A stretch of DNA of 40,480 nucleotides from UMGS1696 sp963643035 (lineage in GTDB: Bacteria > Bacillota > Clostridia > Oscillospirales > CAG-272), in contig CAVIKO010000019.1 in assembly GCA_963643035.1 (NCBI GenBank), positions 1 through 40,480 on the forward strand. The letters are read 5' to 3'. A model generated the notes under the pieces. It had not been told where the DNA came from, made no database searches, and worked only from the letters and a program-made list of their open reading frames with translations. Position numbers and translations under genes: made by a program. Shown piece after piece: positions 31,768-39,556 of the stretch. Within the stretch, counting starts at the first letter, position 1. Every line of letters begins with the position of its first letter.

Positions 31768-33522
31768 GTGATCCCATCCTCCGTAATTGAAGATATCCGG
31801 ACGCGTTGCGACATTGAAACGATTATCCAAAGCTATGTGACGCTGCGCAAAACCGGTACAAATGAAAAAGGACTCTGTCCGTTTCACAGCGAGCGCACAC
31901 CATCGTTTACAGTCTATCCGGCGACACAGAGCTTTTACTGTTTCGGTTGCGGCGCTGGCGGAGACGTAATCACGTTCATCATGAAAATCGAGAATCTCGA
32001 TTACAGGGGGGCGGTAGAATTTCTCGCTGAAAAAGCCGGCGTTTCCCTACCTGCGTGGGATGGCGATACCCTTGTAAAAGAAGGCGTCACCCGGAAGCGG
32101 ATCCTGGAGATGAACCTGGAGGCGGCGCGCTTTTACCGCGATATGCTGTTTGATGAAAAAAACGGCGCGCCGGGACGGGAATACTTCTTTGAAAAGAGAG
32201 GACTTTCCTTGGCAACGGTGCGCCATTTCGGACTTGGATATGCGCCTCCCTATGGCTCAATGACCCTACAGCATATGAAGAGCCGCGGATTTACGGAGGA
32301 AGAACTGCGCGCAGGCTATTTTTGCGGTAAAAACGATCGTGGATATTATGATTACTTCCGTGGACGGGTGATGTATCCGATCATCGACGTGTCCGGCAAC
32401 GTGATCGCTTTTGGCGGCAGAGTGTTAGGAGAGGAAAAGCCAAAGTATCTGAATACTTCGGACACAACCGCATTCAAAAAAAGCCGGAACCTGTTTGCGC
32501 TGAACTATGCCAAGAACCACTGCGAAAACGGTTTTATCCTGTGTGAAGGATATATGGACGTGATCGCACTTCATGCCGCCGGATTCGAAAACGCAGTGGC
32601 AGGACTCGGAACTGCGTTTGGCGACGAACAGGCACGGATCCTGAAAAAATACAGCGAAAACGTTACCCTCTGCTACGATAGTGACGAAGCTGGGCAAAAG
32701 GCTACCGCACGTACAATCCCGATCCTCGAAAAAGCGGGACTGACTGTGCGGGTTCTGCGGCTGCCGGAGGGAAAGGATCCGGATGAGTTTATCAAAAAGA
32801 ACGGCGCAGACGCGTTTCGTGCCGTGATCGAAGGGAGCCGGAGTAAATTCGATTACATATTGGATGGTGTACGACGGGGAAAATATAATCTCGACGATAC
32901 CGATGAAAAGCTCCGTGCCATCGGGGAGGTCTGCCGCTATATTGCCGGGGTGTATTCCCAAGTGGAGCGTGATCTCTATATTGCGCGGACGGCGCAGGCG
33001 TTCGCCGTAGAACCGAAAAGCGTGCGGGGAGATGTGGAGGCGCAGCGGAGGCGCAACAATCGGGCAAACGACAAAAAACGGCGCGAGGAGCTGATCCGTG
33101 TGACTACCGGACTATCCGACAGAGTCAATCCCGATTACGCAAAACAGCCGAAAGCGGCGCGCATGGAGGAGGAGGTACTCGGTATGCTTTTGCTCCACCC
33201 GGAATATATGGCGATTGCCGATCAGGAAATGCTTCTGTCTGAGGATGTTTTTCAAACTGCACTCGGCAAACGAATATACACATGGCTGAAAGGTCGCCGG
33301 CCTGAGGAGCCGGTGTCCATCAGCTATATGGGTGAGGATTTTACACCGGAGGAAATCGGACGGGCTGCGAAAATGCTTGCCGTCCGGAGCGAGCTCGCCG
33401 GAAATGACGAGAAAACCTTCCGCACCTATGCTGCGTCTCTGCGGGACAGTGCACAGGAAAACAGCGCGGACACTTCACTGGAAGAAATTATCCATCGAAA
33501 AAGAGAACAAAGAAAGTCCTAA
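31768..33522 (+). CDS. dnaG: DNA primase DnaG
   Basis: Synthesises RNA primers at the replication fork. 584 residues: the N-terminal zinc-binding domain (CPFH...CFGC, Cys37, His40, Cys58, Cys61), the catalytic core (YFEKRGLSLATVRHFGLGYAP), the TOPRIM domain (FILCEGYMDVIALHAAG with the catalytic Glu and CYDSDEAGQKA with the DxD), and a C-terminal helicase-interaction region. The start is GTG at 31768: a TAA lies two codons before it in frame, so nothing upstream is possible, and the protein then begins where DnaG normally does. The ribosome site AAAAGGTG is weak. It is followed, after a repeat element, by two rpoD genes. Confidence 0.96.
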   Translation: MIPSSVIEDIRTRCDIETIIQSYVTLRKTGTNEKGLCPFHSERTPSFTVYPATQSFYCFGCGAGGDVITFIMKIENLDYRGAVEFLAEKAGVSLPAWDGDTLVKEGVTRKRILEMNLEAARFYRDMLFDEKNGAPGREYFFEKRGLSLATVRHFGLGYAPPYGSMTLQHMKSRGFTEEELRAGYFCGKNDRGYYDYFRGRVMYPIIDVSGNVIAFGGRVLGEEKPKYLNTSDTTAFKKSRNLFALNYAKNHCENGFILCEGYMDVIALHAAGFENAVAGLGTAFGDEQARILKKYSENVTLCYDSDEAGQKATARTIPILEKAGLTVRVLRLPEGKDPDEFIKKNGADAFRAVIEGSRSKFDYILDGVRRGKYNLDDTDEKLRAIGEVCRYIAGVYSQVERDLYIARTAQAFAVEPKSVRGDVEAQRRRNNRANDKKRREELIRVTTGLSDRVNPDYAKQPKAARMEEEVLGMLLLHPEYMAIADQEMLLSEDVFQTALGKRIYTWLKGRRPEEPVSISYMGEDFTPEEIGRAAKMLAVRSELAGNDEKTFRTYAASLRDSAQENSADTSLEEIIHRKREQRKS

Positions 33523-33582
33523 ACCGCACTCCGCTGCCGAATGGCGGAGGAAAAATGTGGTACGGAGGAAAACGAGCTTTCT

Positions 33583-33676
33583 TTCAGGAAACTGAAGCAC
33601 TGTCGTTTTTTACGTCGAAACGTTCTTAAATCCAAAACTTTTGACGTAGAAGCAAGGTGTATTCAGAGTATCCTTA
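33583..33676. repeat. MITE-like inverted-repeat element between dnaG and rpoD
   Basis: About 94 bases. The left end has TTCAGGAAACTGAAGCAC and TTTTTTACGTC; the right end is its imperfect complement with TTGACGTAGAAG and ATTCAGAGTATCCTTA. The centre CGTTCTTAAATCC resembles parts of the element at 15621-15793, of which this looks like a shorter version. It occupies most of the 176-base dnaG-rpoD spacer and ends 22 bases before the rpoD ATG. Confidence 0.6.
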
Positions 33677-33698
33677 GAAAAACAGGGGATTTTGAAAA

Positions 33699-34808
33699 AT
33701 GGAAAACGACAAGAAAATGGATATGCAGGGGCTGATCGAAAAAGGAAAATCGAGCGGCTCCCTGTCAAACAGCGATATTTTAGAGGCAGTGGAGTATTCC
33801 GGCTTCGATATGGGACAGATCGATAAGGTTTACGAGGTGCTTGAAAACAGCGGTATTGAGGTCACGAATACCTACATGGACGACAGCGACGACGAATACG
33901 GTGATATGGAGCGCAGTTCGGAGGTGGACGACAACGAGGACATTGATAAATTCCTTGCGGAGGAGGGCGTTGCCGTAGACGACCCGGTACGGATGTATTT
34001 AAAAGATATCGGCAAAATCCCGCTGCTCGATTCCGATCGTGAGTTGTATCTTGCCGAGCGAATTGCGGAGGGAGATGAGGCGGCAAAGAATGAACTGGTG
34101 GAAGCGAACCTCCGTCTCGTGGTCAGCATCGCAAAAAAATACGTCGGCAAGGGCATGTACTTCCTTGACCTGATCCAGGAGGGCAATCTCGGACTGATTA
34201 AGGCTGTCGAAAAGTTCGACCACACCAAGGGCTATAAATTTTCGACTTACGCGACCTGGTGGATCCGTCAGGCGATCACACGAGCCATTGCGGATCAGGC
34301 GAGAACGATCCGCGTTCCGGTTCATATGGTGGAAACCATCCATCGGGTATCGCGCTGCTCCCGTCAGCTTTTACAGGAACTGGGCAGAGAAGCGACCGTG
34401 GATGAAATCGCGGAACGGCTCGGTATGAGTGCGGATAAGATCCGAGAAATCATGAAGGCGGCGCAGGATCCCGTATCTCTGGAAACGCCGATCGGTGAAG
34501 AGGATGACAGCCACCTCGGTGATTTTATCCCAGACGATTCCTCTCCTACACCCGCGGAGGCAGTCTCCTATCAGCTCTTGCGGGAACAGCTTAACAAGGT
34601 TCTCCATACACTGACACCGCGTGAGGAGATGGTCATCAAGCTCCGGTTCGGTCTGGAGGATGGCAGAACACGCACACTGGAGGAAGTCGGTAAGGAATTC
34701 AACATTACGCGCGAGCGCATTCGCCAGATTGAGGCAAAGGCACTGCGCAAGCTCCGTCACCAGAGCCGCTCGAAGATTCTGCGTGGCTTCTTGAACGATA
34801 TCAACTGA
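33699..34808 (+). CDS. rpoD: Primary sigma factor RpoD/SigA (first copy, with region 1.1)
   Basis: Housekeeping sigma factor of RNA polymerase, 369 residues. Region 1.1 is present at residues about 9-54 (LIEKGKSSGSLSNSDILEA...QIDKVYEVLENSGIEV). Region 1.2 is VDDPVRMYLKDIGKIPLL. Region 2 includes NLRLVVSIAKKYVGKGM, LDLIQEGNLGLIKAVEKFD and the -10-reading FSTYATWWIRQAITRAIAD. Region 3 follows, and region 4 has TPREEMVIKLRFGLEDGRTRTLEEVG and the -35-reading helix-turn-helix NITRERIRQIEAKALRKLR. CAGGGG lies 14 bases before the ATG. The dnaG-rpoD order is the classic macromolecular-synthesis arrangement. A second rpoD gene follows 173 bases later. Confidence 0.96.
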   Translation: MENDKKMDMQGLIEKGKSSGSLSNSDILEAVEYSGFDMGQIDKVYEVLENSGIEVTNTYMDDSDDEYGDMERSSEVDDNEDIDKFLAEEGVAVDDPVRMYLKDIGKIPLLDSDRELYLAERIAEGDEAAKNELVEANLRLVVSIAKKYVGKGMYFLDLIQEGNLGLIKAVEKFDHTKGYKFSTYATWWIRQAITRAIADQARTIRVPVHMVETIHRVSRCSRQLLQELGREATVDEIAERLGMSADKIREIMKAAQDPVSLETPIGEEDDSHLGDFIPDDSSPTPAEAVSYQLLREQLNKVLHTLTPREEMVIKLRFGLEDGRTRTLEEVGKEFNITRERIRQIEAKALRKLRHQSRSKILRGFLNDIN

Positions 34809-34981
34809 CAAAGGAAACGCGGATGTGCTGCATGTGCGCATCCTTAAAACAAATACAAACGCCGTTTCTGTCGGGAAATCGCACCCGGCAGCGAAGGAAT
34901 GGCGAAAAAAGGAGTCGAGAGTACAAGACCACCAAGGAAAAGCGAAATTTACATTGCGGCATATGCCGGTATGGTGAACAT

Positions 34982-36127
34982 ATGAAACATCAGAATCACG
35001 AAGACGATTACAAGAACGATCTTTATACGGACGACGACAGTCTTGATGAAGAAACGTTTACAGATGAATACGACGAAAATTCCGTGGCGGACGACGATAC
35101 CGAGCCGGAGAGTGCGGACTACATGAAAAGCACGGGGGCGGAGGAATCCGACCTGGAAGCTCTGGAGGAAGAAGCGCGTACCGCTGGGGATTTCCGCGAG
35201 AATGAACTGGATGCGGACGAGCTAGAGGAGATCGAAAATGAGGTTGAGAGCTTTGAAATGCCCGAGGATATGGTCAAGGCTCTCTCACAGGAAGGACTCG
35301 CCGTGGACGATCCTGTGCGGATGTACTTAAAAGAAATCGGTCAGATTCCGCTTTTGCGCCAGGACGAGGAGACGGCGCTTGCCATCCGCATGGAAAACGG
35401 CGATGAAGCGGCGAAGCAGAAGATCGTTGAGGCGAATCTGCGGCTGGTTGTGTCGATTGCCAAACGGTATGTCGGCAAAGGGATGTTCTTTTTGGATCTC
35501 ATTCAGGAGGGCAATCTCGGGCTTATTAAAGCAGTGGACAAGTTTGATCATACGCGCGGTTATAAATTCTCAACCTACGCCACCTGGTGGATACGCCAGG
35601 CTATCACGCGGTCGATCGCGGACCAAGCGCGTACCATTCGGATCCCGGTACATATGGTGGAGACGATCCACAAGGTTTCGCGCAGTCAGAGAGAGCTTCT
35701 CCAGAAGATCGGCAGAGAGCCGACCTGTGATGAGGTCGCTGCGGATATCGGTATGGCGGTGGGCAAGGTTGCGGAGATTATGAAGCTCTCGCAGGATCCT
35801 GTGTCGCTAGAAACCCCGATCGGTGAATCGGACGACAGCCATCTCGGAGATTTTATTCCGGACGATGAATCGGTTGCGCCAGCAGAGGCGGCCACGTTCC
35901 AAATGCTGCGTGAACAGCTCTCAGAGGTTCTTCATACTCTGACGCCGCGTGAGGAAATGGTGCTCCGGCTTCGTTTCGGATTGGATGACGGCAAAACGCA
36001 TACGTTAGAGGAGGTTGGACAGACGTTCAACATCACCCGTGAGCGGATTCGGCAGATTGAAGCAAAGGCACTGCGCAAGCTCCGCCACCCAAGCCGTAGC
36101 CGCAGTCTGAAGGATTATCTCGAATAA
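34982..36127 (+). CDS. Second RpoD/SigA-type sigma factor, lacking region 1.1 and with an acidic N-terminal tail
   Basis: Sigma-70 family protein of 381 residues. From LAVDDPVRMYLKEIGQIPLL (region 1.2, residue about 106) to the end it parallels the preceding RpoD: NLRLVVSIAKRYVGKGM, FSTYATWWIRQAITRSIAD, NITRERIRQIEAKALRKLR. Regions 2.4 and 4.2 are nearly identical to the first copy, so it should read the same -10/-35 elements. In place of region 1.1, residues 1-100 hold 41 Asp/Glu and only 6 Lys/Arg and look disordered. I start at ATG 34982; the frame extends 5' to 34823, but that part is unlike any sigma factor. No good ribosome site precedes the ATG. The divergence in the linkers suggests an old duplication. 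It may be an alternative or condition-specific primary sigma. Confidence 0.9.
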   Translation: MKHQNHEDDYKNDLYTDDDSLDEETFTDEYDENSVADDDTEPESADYMKSTGAEESDLEALEEEARTAGDFRENELDADELEEIENEVESFEMPEDMVKALSQEGLAVDDPVRMYLKEIGQIPLLRQDEETALAIRMENGDEAAKQKIVEANLRLVVSIAKRYVGKGMFFLDLIQEGNLGLIKAVDKFDHTRGYKFSTYATWWIRQAITRSIADQARTIRIPVHMVETIHKVSRSQRELLQKIGREPTCDEVAADIGMAVGKVAEIMKLSQDPVSLETPIGESDDSHLGDFIPDDESVAPAEAATFQMLREQLSEVLHTLTPREEMVLRLRFGLDDGKTHTLEEVGQTFNITRERIRQIEAKALRKLRHPSRSRSLKDYLE

Positions 36128-36375
36128 AAATCCACGGTTGGAACCGATTTTGCATATCCCTGTACATCAGCGAACGAAAAAACGCAATTGCACGAAAGTT
36201 TGTTACTATTCTCTATTTTTGTGCCATTTTATTTGTAAGAATTCAACAACGTAATCAGCGATGCGTACAAATTAGAAAAACGAAAATTGGTGCAGTTGCT
36301 ATACAGAATGATCCCATGTCAAATCCTGTGTGCAGAAAATCGCATTTTTTTCATCAGAAACAACACAAAAATCCC

Positions 36376-36404
36376 TTGACAGATTCGCTCTTTTCGTGTA
36401 CAAT
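36376..36404 (+). promoter_or_regulatory. Consensus promoter of the solute-binding lipoprotein gene
   Basis: TTGACA (36376-36381) and TACAAT (36399-36404), 17-base spacing, giving a leader of about 90 bases. The stretch 36128-36375 has no gene; only a weak 4-base stem with ATTTT after the sigma factor gene is seen at 36136-36151, so termination there is unclear. Confidence 0.78.
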
Positions 36405-36504
36405 ATTATAAGAATTACAGATTCGCTTCTAAATGGGCGCACGGCATCCGAGAAATGGTAAAACGGCGGACGCGCTGCTCATAATCTATGAGGAGGATTC
36501 CTAA

Positions 36505-38202
36505 ATGAAGAAAAAGCTCTTTAGCCTTCTGCTTGCCGGTCTGATGCTTTCGTCCGGTCTGCTCACTGGCTGCTCTTCCAGCACCGATGCTGACGAGACT
36601 GTGGAGGCAACTGCCGATACCGAAGAATCTGCACGTGTTTCCATGACATTGACTCTCTGGGCACCTACGTCCGACAAGACCACCGAAGAAGCGATCCTTG
36701 CCGTACAGGACGCGGTGAACGAGATCACCCAGGCAAAATTTGATACCTCTATCGAACTGCACCTCATTCCGCAGGACGAATACCAGGCTGCTATCGATGC
36801 ACGCATGGAAGAAATCGCCAAACTGAAGGAAGAGGAAGAGCTTGCGGCTGAACAGAAGCGCGAGGAAGCAAAGGCAGCAAAGGAAGCCGAGGGGGAAACG
36901 GAGACTGAGACAACCGAAGAGGATACTACAACCGTTGAGGACGAAACATACGTCAACGAGTTGGGCATCACGCTTGTCAAATATCCGGATGTGGAACCTC
37001 AGCAGATGGATATTTTCCTCGTGCAGGGTTATGAAAACTACCTCAACTATATCGAAGAGGAACTGATCCAGCAGCTGGATACCGAGCTGAGCGGAACCTC
37101 GAAAAAGTTGAAAACCTATATTTATCCGACATTCTTGACTCTGGCTAACCAGAAGGGTACCTACGCCATTCCGAACAATCATCCGGTGGGCGAATATGAG
37201 TATCTGCTCGTCAACAAAGAACTTGTTGAACAGTACGATTATGACATCGCGGATCTGAACACGCTCATTAAGTGTGAAGGATTCATCGATGACATCGGCT
37301 ATCAGAATCTTGATGGCGTGGTGCCGCTACTCGACTGGTACGATGCTTCCGGGATGGTATACTGGTCCATCGACGGCAACTGGTCTTTGCTCGGTTCTCA
37401 GATCACAAGCACCATGGATTACAATGTGAAATGTGCTCCGAAGAGCCTCATCAGTACACCGGTGTACATGAACACTCTCCTTATGATGAAGCGGCTGAAC
37501 GAAAAGGGTTATATCGGCGATGGTACGCTTAAGGACGGCGAGAAATTCGCAGTCGGCATCATCAAGGGCGACGGTTCCGTGGCGGCGCAGTATGAGGATG
37601 AGTATTACGTACAGATTTACACCAAGCCTATGGCGGACGCCGAGGATATATTCGGCAATATGTTTGCTGTTAGTACCTATTCTAAGAGCCTTTCCCGCTC
37701 GATGGAAATCATCACCTATCTGAATACCGAGACGGATCTCCGTACGATTCTTCAGTATGGCGCGGAAGGTATCCACTGGCAGATCGATCCGGATAACGAA
37801 AATACCATTCAGCTCCTTTCTGAGGATTATCAAATGGATATCAACGCAACCGGCAACGTCTATATGACCTATCCTGAACCGGGCAAAACCCTTGATGATT
37901 GGGCAACCGGCAAACAGCAGAATTTGGATTCCATGGTAACACCGTACCTCACTTTTGACACTTCGGACGGTTTTATCACAGACGAGAACAAGTCCCTCAT
38001 GGAAGATCTCGCAAAACTGTCTGCGGAATACAAGGAAAAAATCGACAATATGACCGCTGCTGAACTGGAAGAGAACATCTCCCAGATGAAGAAGGATCTG
38101 AAGAATGACGCTACCATGACCGCCGTTCTTGATGTCAAGGATGAGTCCGTAGGTCCGGTGAAGGTTTACAACAATTATTATTCCGAAGCCTACCCGAGCT
38201 AA
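36505..38202 (+). CDS. Extracellular solute-binding lipoprotein (family 1-like) with a charged insert
   Basis: 565 residues. The signal peptide MKKKLFSLLLAGLMLSSGLL ends in the lipobox LTGC (Cys23), so the protein is anchored to the outer face of the membrane. The first strand MTLTLWAPTSDKTTEEAI and the later LVNKELVEQYDYDIADL and MVYWSIDGNWSLLG are typical of clostridial ABC-type sugar or oligosaccharide binding proteins. Between residues about 90 and 150 lies a charged segment: KLKEEEELAAEQKREEAKAA, which should form a coiled coil, followed by a Glu/Thr-rich run. This replaces a short loop in normal family members. No ABC permease or ATPase gene is in the window, so it is an orphan here and its ligand is unknown. 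GAGGAGG precedes the ATG, with its own promoter at 36376 and terminator at 38216. Confidence 0.8.
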   Translation: MKKKLFSLLLAGLMLSSGLLTGCSSSTDADETVEATADTEESARVSMTLTLWAPTSDKTTEEAILAVQDAVNEITQAKFDTSIELHLIPQDEYQAAIDARMEEIAKLKEEEELAAEQKREEAKAAKEAEGETETETTEEDTTTVEDETYVNELGITLVKYPDVEPQQMDIFLVQGYENYLNYIEEELIQQLDTELSGTSKKLKTYIYPTFLTLANQKGTYAIPNNHPVGEYEYLLVNKELVEQYDYDIADLNTLIKCEGFIDDIGYQNLDGVVPLLDWYDASGMVYWSIDGNWSLLGSQITSTMDYNVKCAPKSLISTPVYMNTLLMMKRLNEKGYIGDGTLKDGEKFAVGIIKGDGSVAAQYEDEYYVQIYTKPMADAEDIFGNMFAVSTYSKSLSRSMEIITYLNTETDLRTILQYGAEGIHWQIDPDNENTIQLLSEDYQMDINATGNVYMTYPEPGKTLDDWATGKQQNLDSMVTPYLTFDTSDGFITDENKSLMEDLAKLSAEYKEKIDNMTAAELEENISQMKKDLKNDATMTAVLDVKDESVGPVKVYNNYYSEAYPS

Positions 38203-38215
38203 TTTAATAAAATAA

Positions 38216-38250
38216 AAAAAGCGACATCCGATAAAAGGGTGCCGCTTTTT
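38216..38250 (+). terminator. Intrinsic terminator after the solute-binding protein gene
   Basis: AAAAAGCGACATCC (38216-38229) pairs with GGGTGCCGCTTTTT (38237-38250), one mismatch and one G-U, with a 7-base loop. Confidence 0.88.
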
Positions 38251-38306
38251 AGTTTTCTGTTTGGCGCTCACATATTCTTTTCTGAATGTAGAAAGGAGGC
38301 GATGTT

Positions 38307-38396
38307 ATGCTATCCATGTACCATGCGGGAATTAGAAGCAAAGTATATTGTAAATTGTCTGCTCCGAGATCTGACTTGGGTGTATTTAAAATCTAG
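38307..38396 (+). CDS. Possible 29-residue small ORF with an ideal ribosome site
   Basis: AAAGGAGG at 38292-38299 is the strongest ribosome site in this part of the window, with 7 bases to ATG 38307. The frame gives 29 residues beginning MLSMYHAGIRSKVY. An overlapping frame from ATG 38302 would give 43 residues, but the spacing would be only 2 bases. I recognise neither product. No promoter is evident and the terminator at 38216-38250 lies upstream. It may be a chance match or the start of a lost gene. Confidence 0.25.
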   Translation: MLSMYHAGIRSKVYCKLSAPRSDLGVFKI

Positions 38397-38486
38397 ATGG
38401 ATACGATCTGTAGCAAAATTACGGCAATATTGACGTATGATGGGTGAATGGAATTTGAAAAATCTCCTGCAAATATCGTGGGAAAA

Positions 38487-38535
38487 CGCGCGTTGTGTCA
38501 GCGAGGACGCAATCCTCGCGGAGGCGCAGCGCGAG
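38487..38535. other. GC-rich hairpin in the spacer upstream of rpsB
   Basis: GCGAGGA (38501-38507) pairs with TCCTCGC (38513-38519) around a 5-base loop, with outer CGCGC/GCGCG pairing (38487-38491 with 38529-38533). It stands out against an AT-rich spacer. The stretch 38397-38620 otherwise contains no gene. Confidence 0.5.
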
Positions 38536-38620
38536 AATTCGGAATCTACACGGTGAAGATGCAAATTCATTTTTGAATGGAATGGGATATGTAAATTCTT
38601 TGTGAACATTGAAATCAGTA

Positions 38621-38649
38621 TTGTGTTTTACCACATCCTGTGTTATAAT
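38621..38649 (+). promoter_or_regulatory. Promoter of rpsB-tsf
   Basis: TTGTGT (38621-38626) and a perfect TATAAT (38644-38649), 17-base spacing, with a TG two bases before the -10 (extended -10). Transcription would start near 38656, leaving a leader of about 118 bases. Confidence 0.8.
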
Positions 38650-38656
38650 AAGAATA

Positions 38657-38746
38657 CATGCGGTAAAAATCGCATGAAGTCACACATGCGCATGATGAGT
38701 CTGTCGGTTCCTGTACGTGTGCAGGTAATCAGATTCATGCGGCATG
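38657..38746 (+). promoter_or_regulatory. Structured 5' leader of rpsB, candidate ribosomal-protein autoregulatory element
   Basis: Three stems can form in the leader. P1 is CATGCG/CGCATG (38657-38662 with 38671-38676). P2 is a long stem between 38685-38703 and 38730-38746, about 16 pairs with small bulges. P3 is CCTGTA/TGCAGG (38710-38715 with 38720-38725), which caps P2. The ribosome site AGGAGG lies just downstream at 38761-38766. Such leaders often bind the encoded ribosomal protein; binding by S2 here is inference. Confidence 0.5.
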
Positions 38747-38773
38747 GTGGGAAAAACCGAAGGAGGACATAAA

Positions 38774-39529
38774 ATGTCTATTGTTTCCATTAAGCAGCTT
38801 CTCGAAGCCGGCGTTCATTTCGGCCACCACACCAGACGCTGGAACCCTAAGATGGCGGAGTACATCTTCACCGAAAGAAACGGAATTTACATCATCGACC
38901 TGCAGAAGACCATCAAAAAGTTTGAAGAAGCGTACATGTTCGTTCGTGACACCGCTGCAGAGGGTGGATCCATCCTGTTTGTCGGCACGAAGAAACAGGC
39001 TGCGGATGCGATTCGTGAAGAAGCGGAACGCTGTGGTATGTATTATGTGAACGTCAGATGGCTCGGCGGTATGCTCACCAACTATAAGACCATCAAGATG
39101 TCCATCGAAAGACTGCGCTCTCTCGAAAAGATGCAGGAGGACGGCACATTCGATATGCTTCCGAAGAAGGAAGTTGCCGCTCTGCAGAAAGAAATGTTCA
39201 ACCTTGAAAAGAACCTCGGTGGTATCAAGAACATGAAGGGGCTGCCTTCCGCTGTGTTCATCGTGGATCCGCGCAAGGAACATAACGCCGTTCTTGAAGC
39301 AAAGAAGCTTGGTATCCCGGTGGTGGCCATTGTGGACACGAACTGCGACCCGGACGACGCTGATTATGTCATTCCTGGTAACGATGATGCTATCCGTGCG
39401 ATCCGTTTGATTTCTTCCGTGATCGCTGATGCCGTTCTTGAAGGCAAACAGGGCGAACAGCTGAACGAAGCAGAAGCGGAAATTACTGCTGCGGAAGCCG
39501 AAGAAGATGCGGAACCCGCAAAGTTCTGA
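38774..39529 (+). CDS. rpsB: 30S ribosomal protein S2
   Basis: 251-residue small-subunit protein. The N-terminus MSIVSIKQLLEAGVHFGHHT, then RRWNPKMAEYIFTERNGIYIIDLQKT, RWLGGMLTNYKTI, FIVDPRKEHNAVLEAKKLGIPVVAIVDTNCDPD and YVIPGNDDAIRAI are all textbook S2. The last 25 residues are an acidic Ala/Glu tail of the kind seen in clostridia. Start ATG 38774 follows AGGAGG at good spacing; the frame extends 30 bases 5' but overlaps the ribosome site. It is followed by tsf after 27 bases, the universal rpsB-tsf operon, and is preceded by a promoter and a structured leader. Confidence 0.97.
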   Translation: MSIVSIKQLLEAGVHFGHHTRRWNPKMAEYIFTERNGIYIIDLQKTIKKFEEAYMFVRDTAAEGGSILFVGTKKQAADAIREEAERCGMYYVNVRWLGGMLTNYKTIKMSIERLRSLEKMQEDGTFDMLPKKEVAALQKEMFNLEKNLGGIKNMKGLPSAVFIVDPRKEHNAVLEAKKLGIPVVAIVDTNCDPDDADYVIPGNDDAIRAIRLISSVIADAVLEGKQGEQLNEAEAEITAAEAEEDAEPAKF

Positions 39530-39556
39530 GATACGATAAAAACGGAGGATATAGAA

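Noticed and set aside
34823..34981. Extended N-terminus of the second sigma factor from 34823
   Set aside because: The extra 53 residues (MCCMCASLKQ...) are Cys/Arg-rich, unlike any sigma factor, and lack a ribosome site; the acidic tail starts at 34982.
36420..36490. Possible tRNA or riboswitch in the leader of the solute-binding protein gene
   Set aside because: I could not fold a cloverleaf or match a known riboswitch; only scattered GCGC-type pairing is visible.
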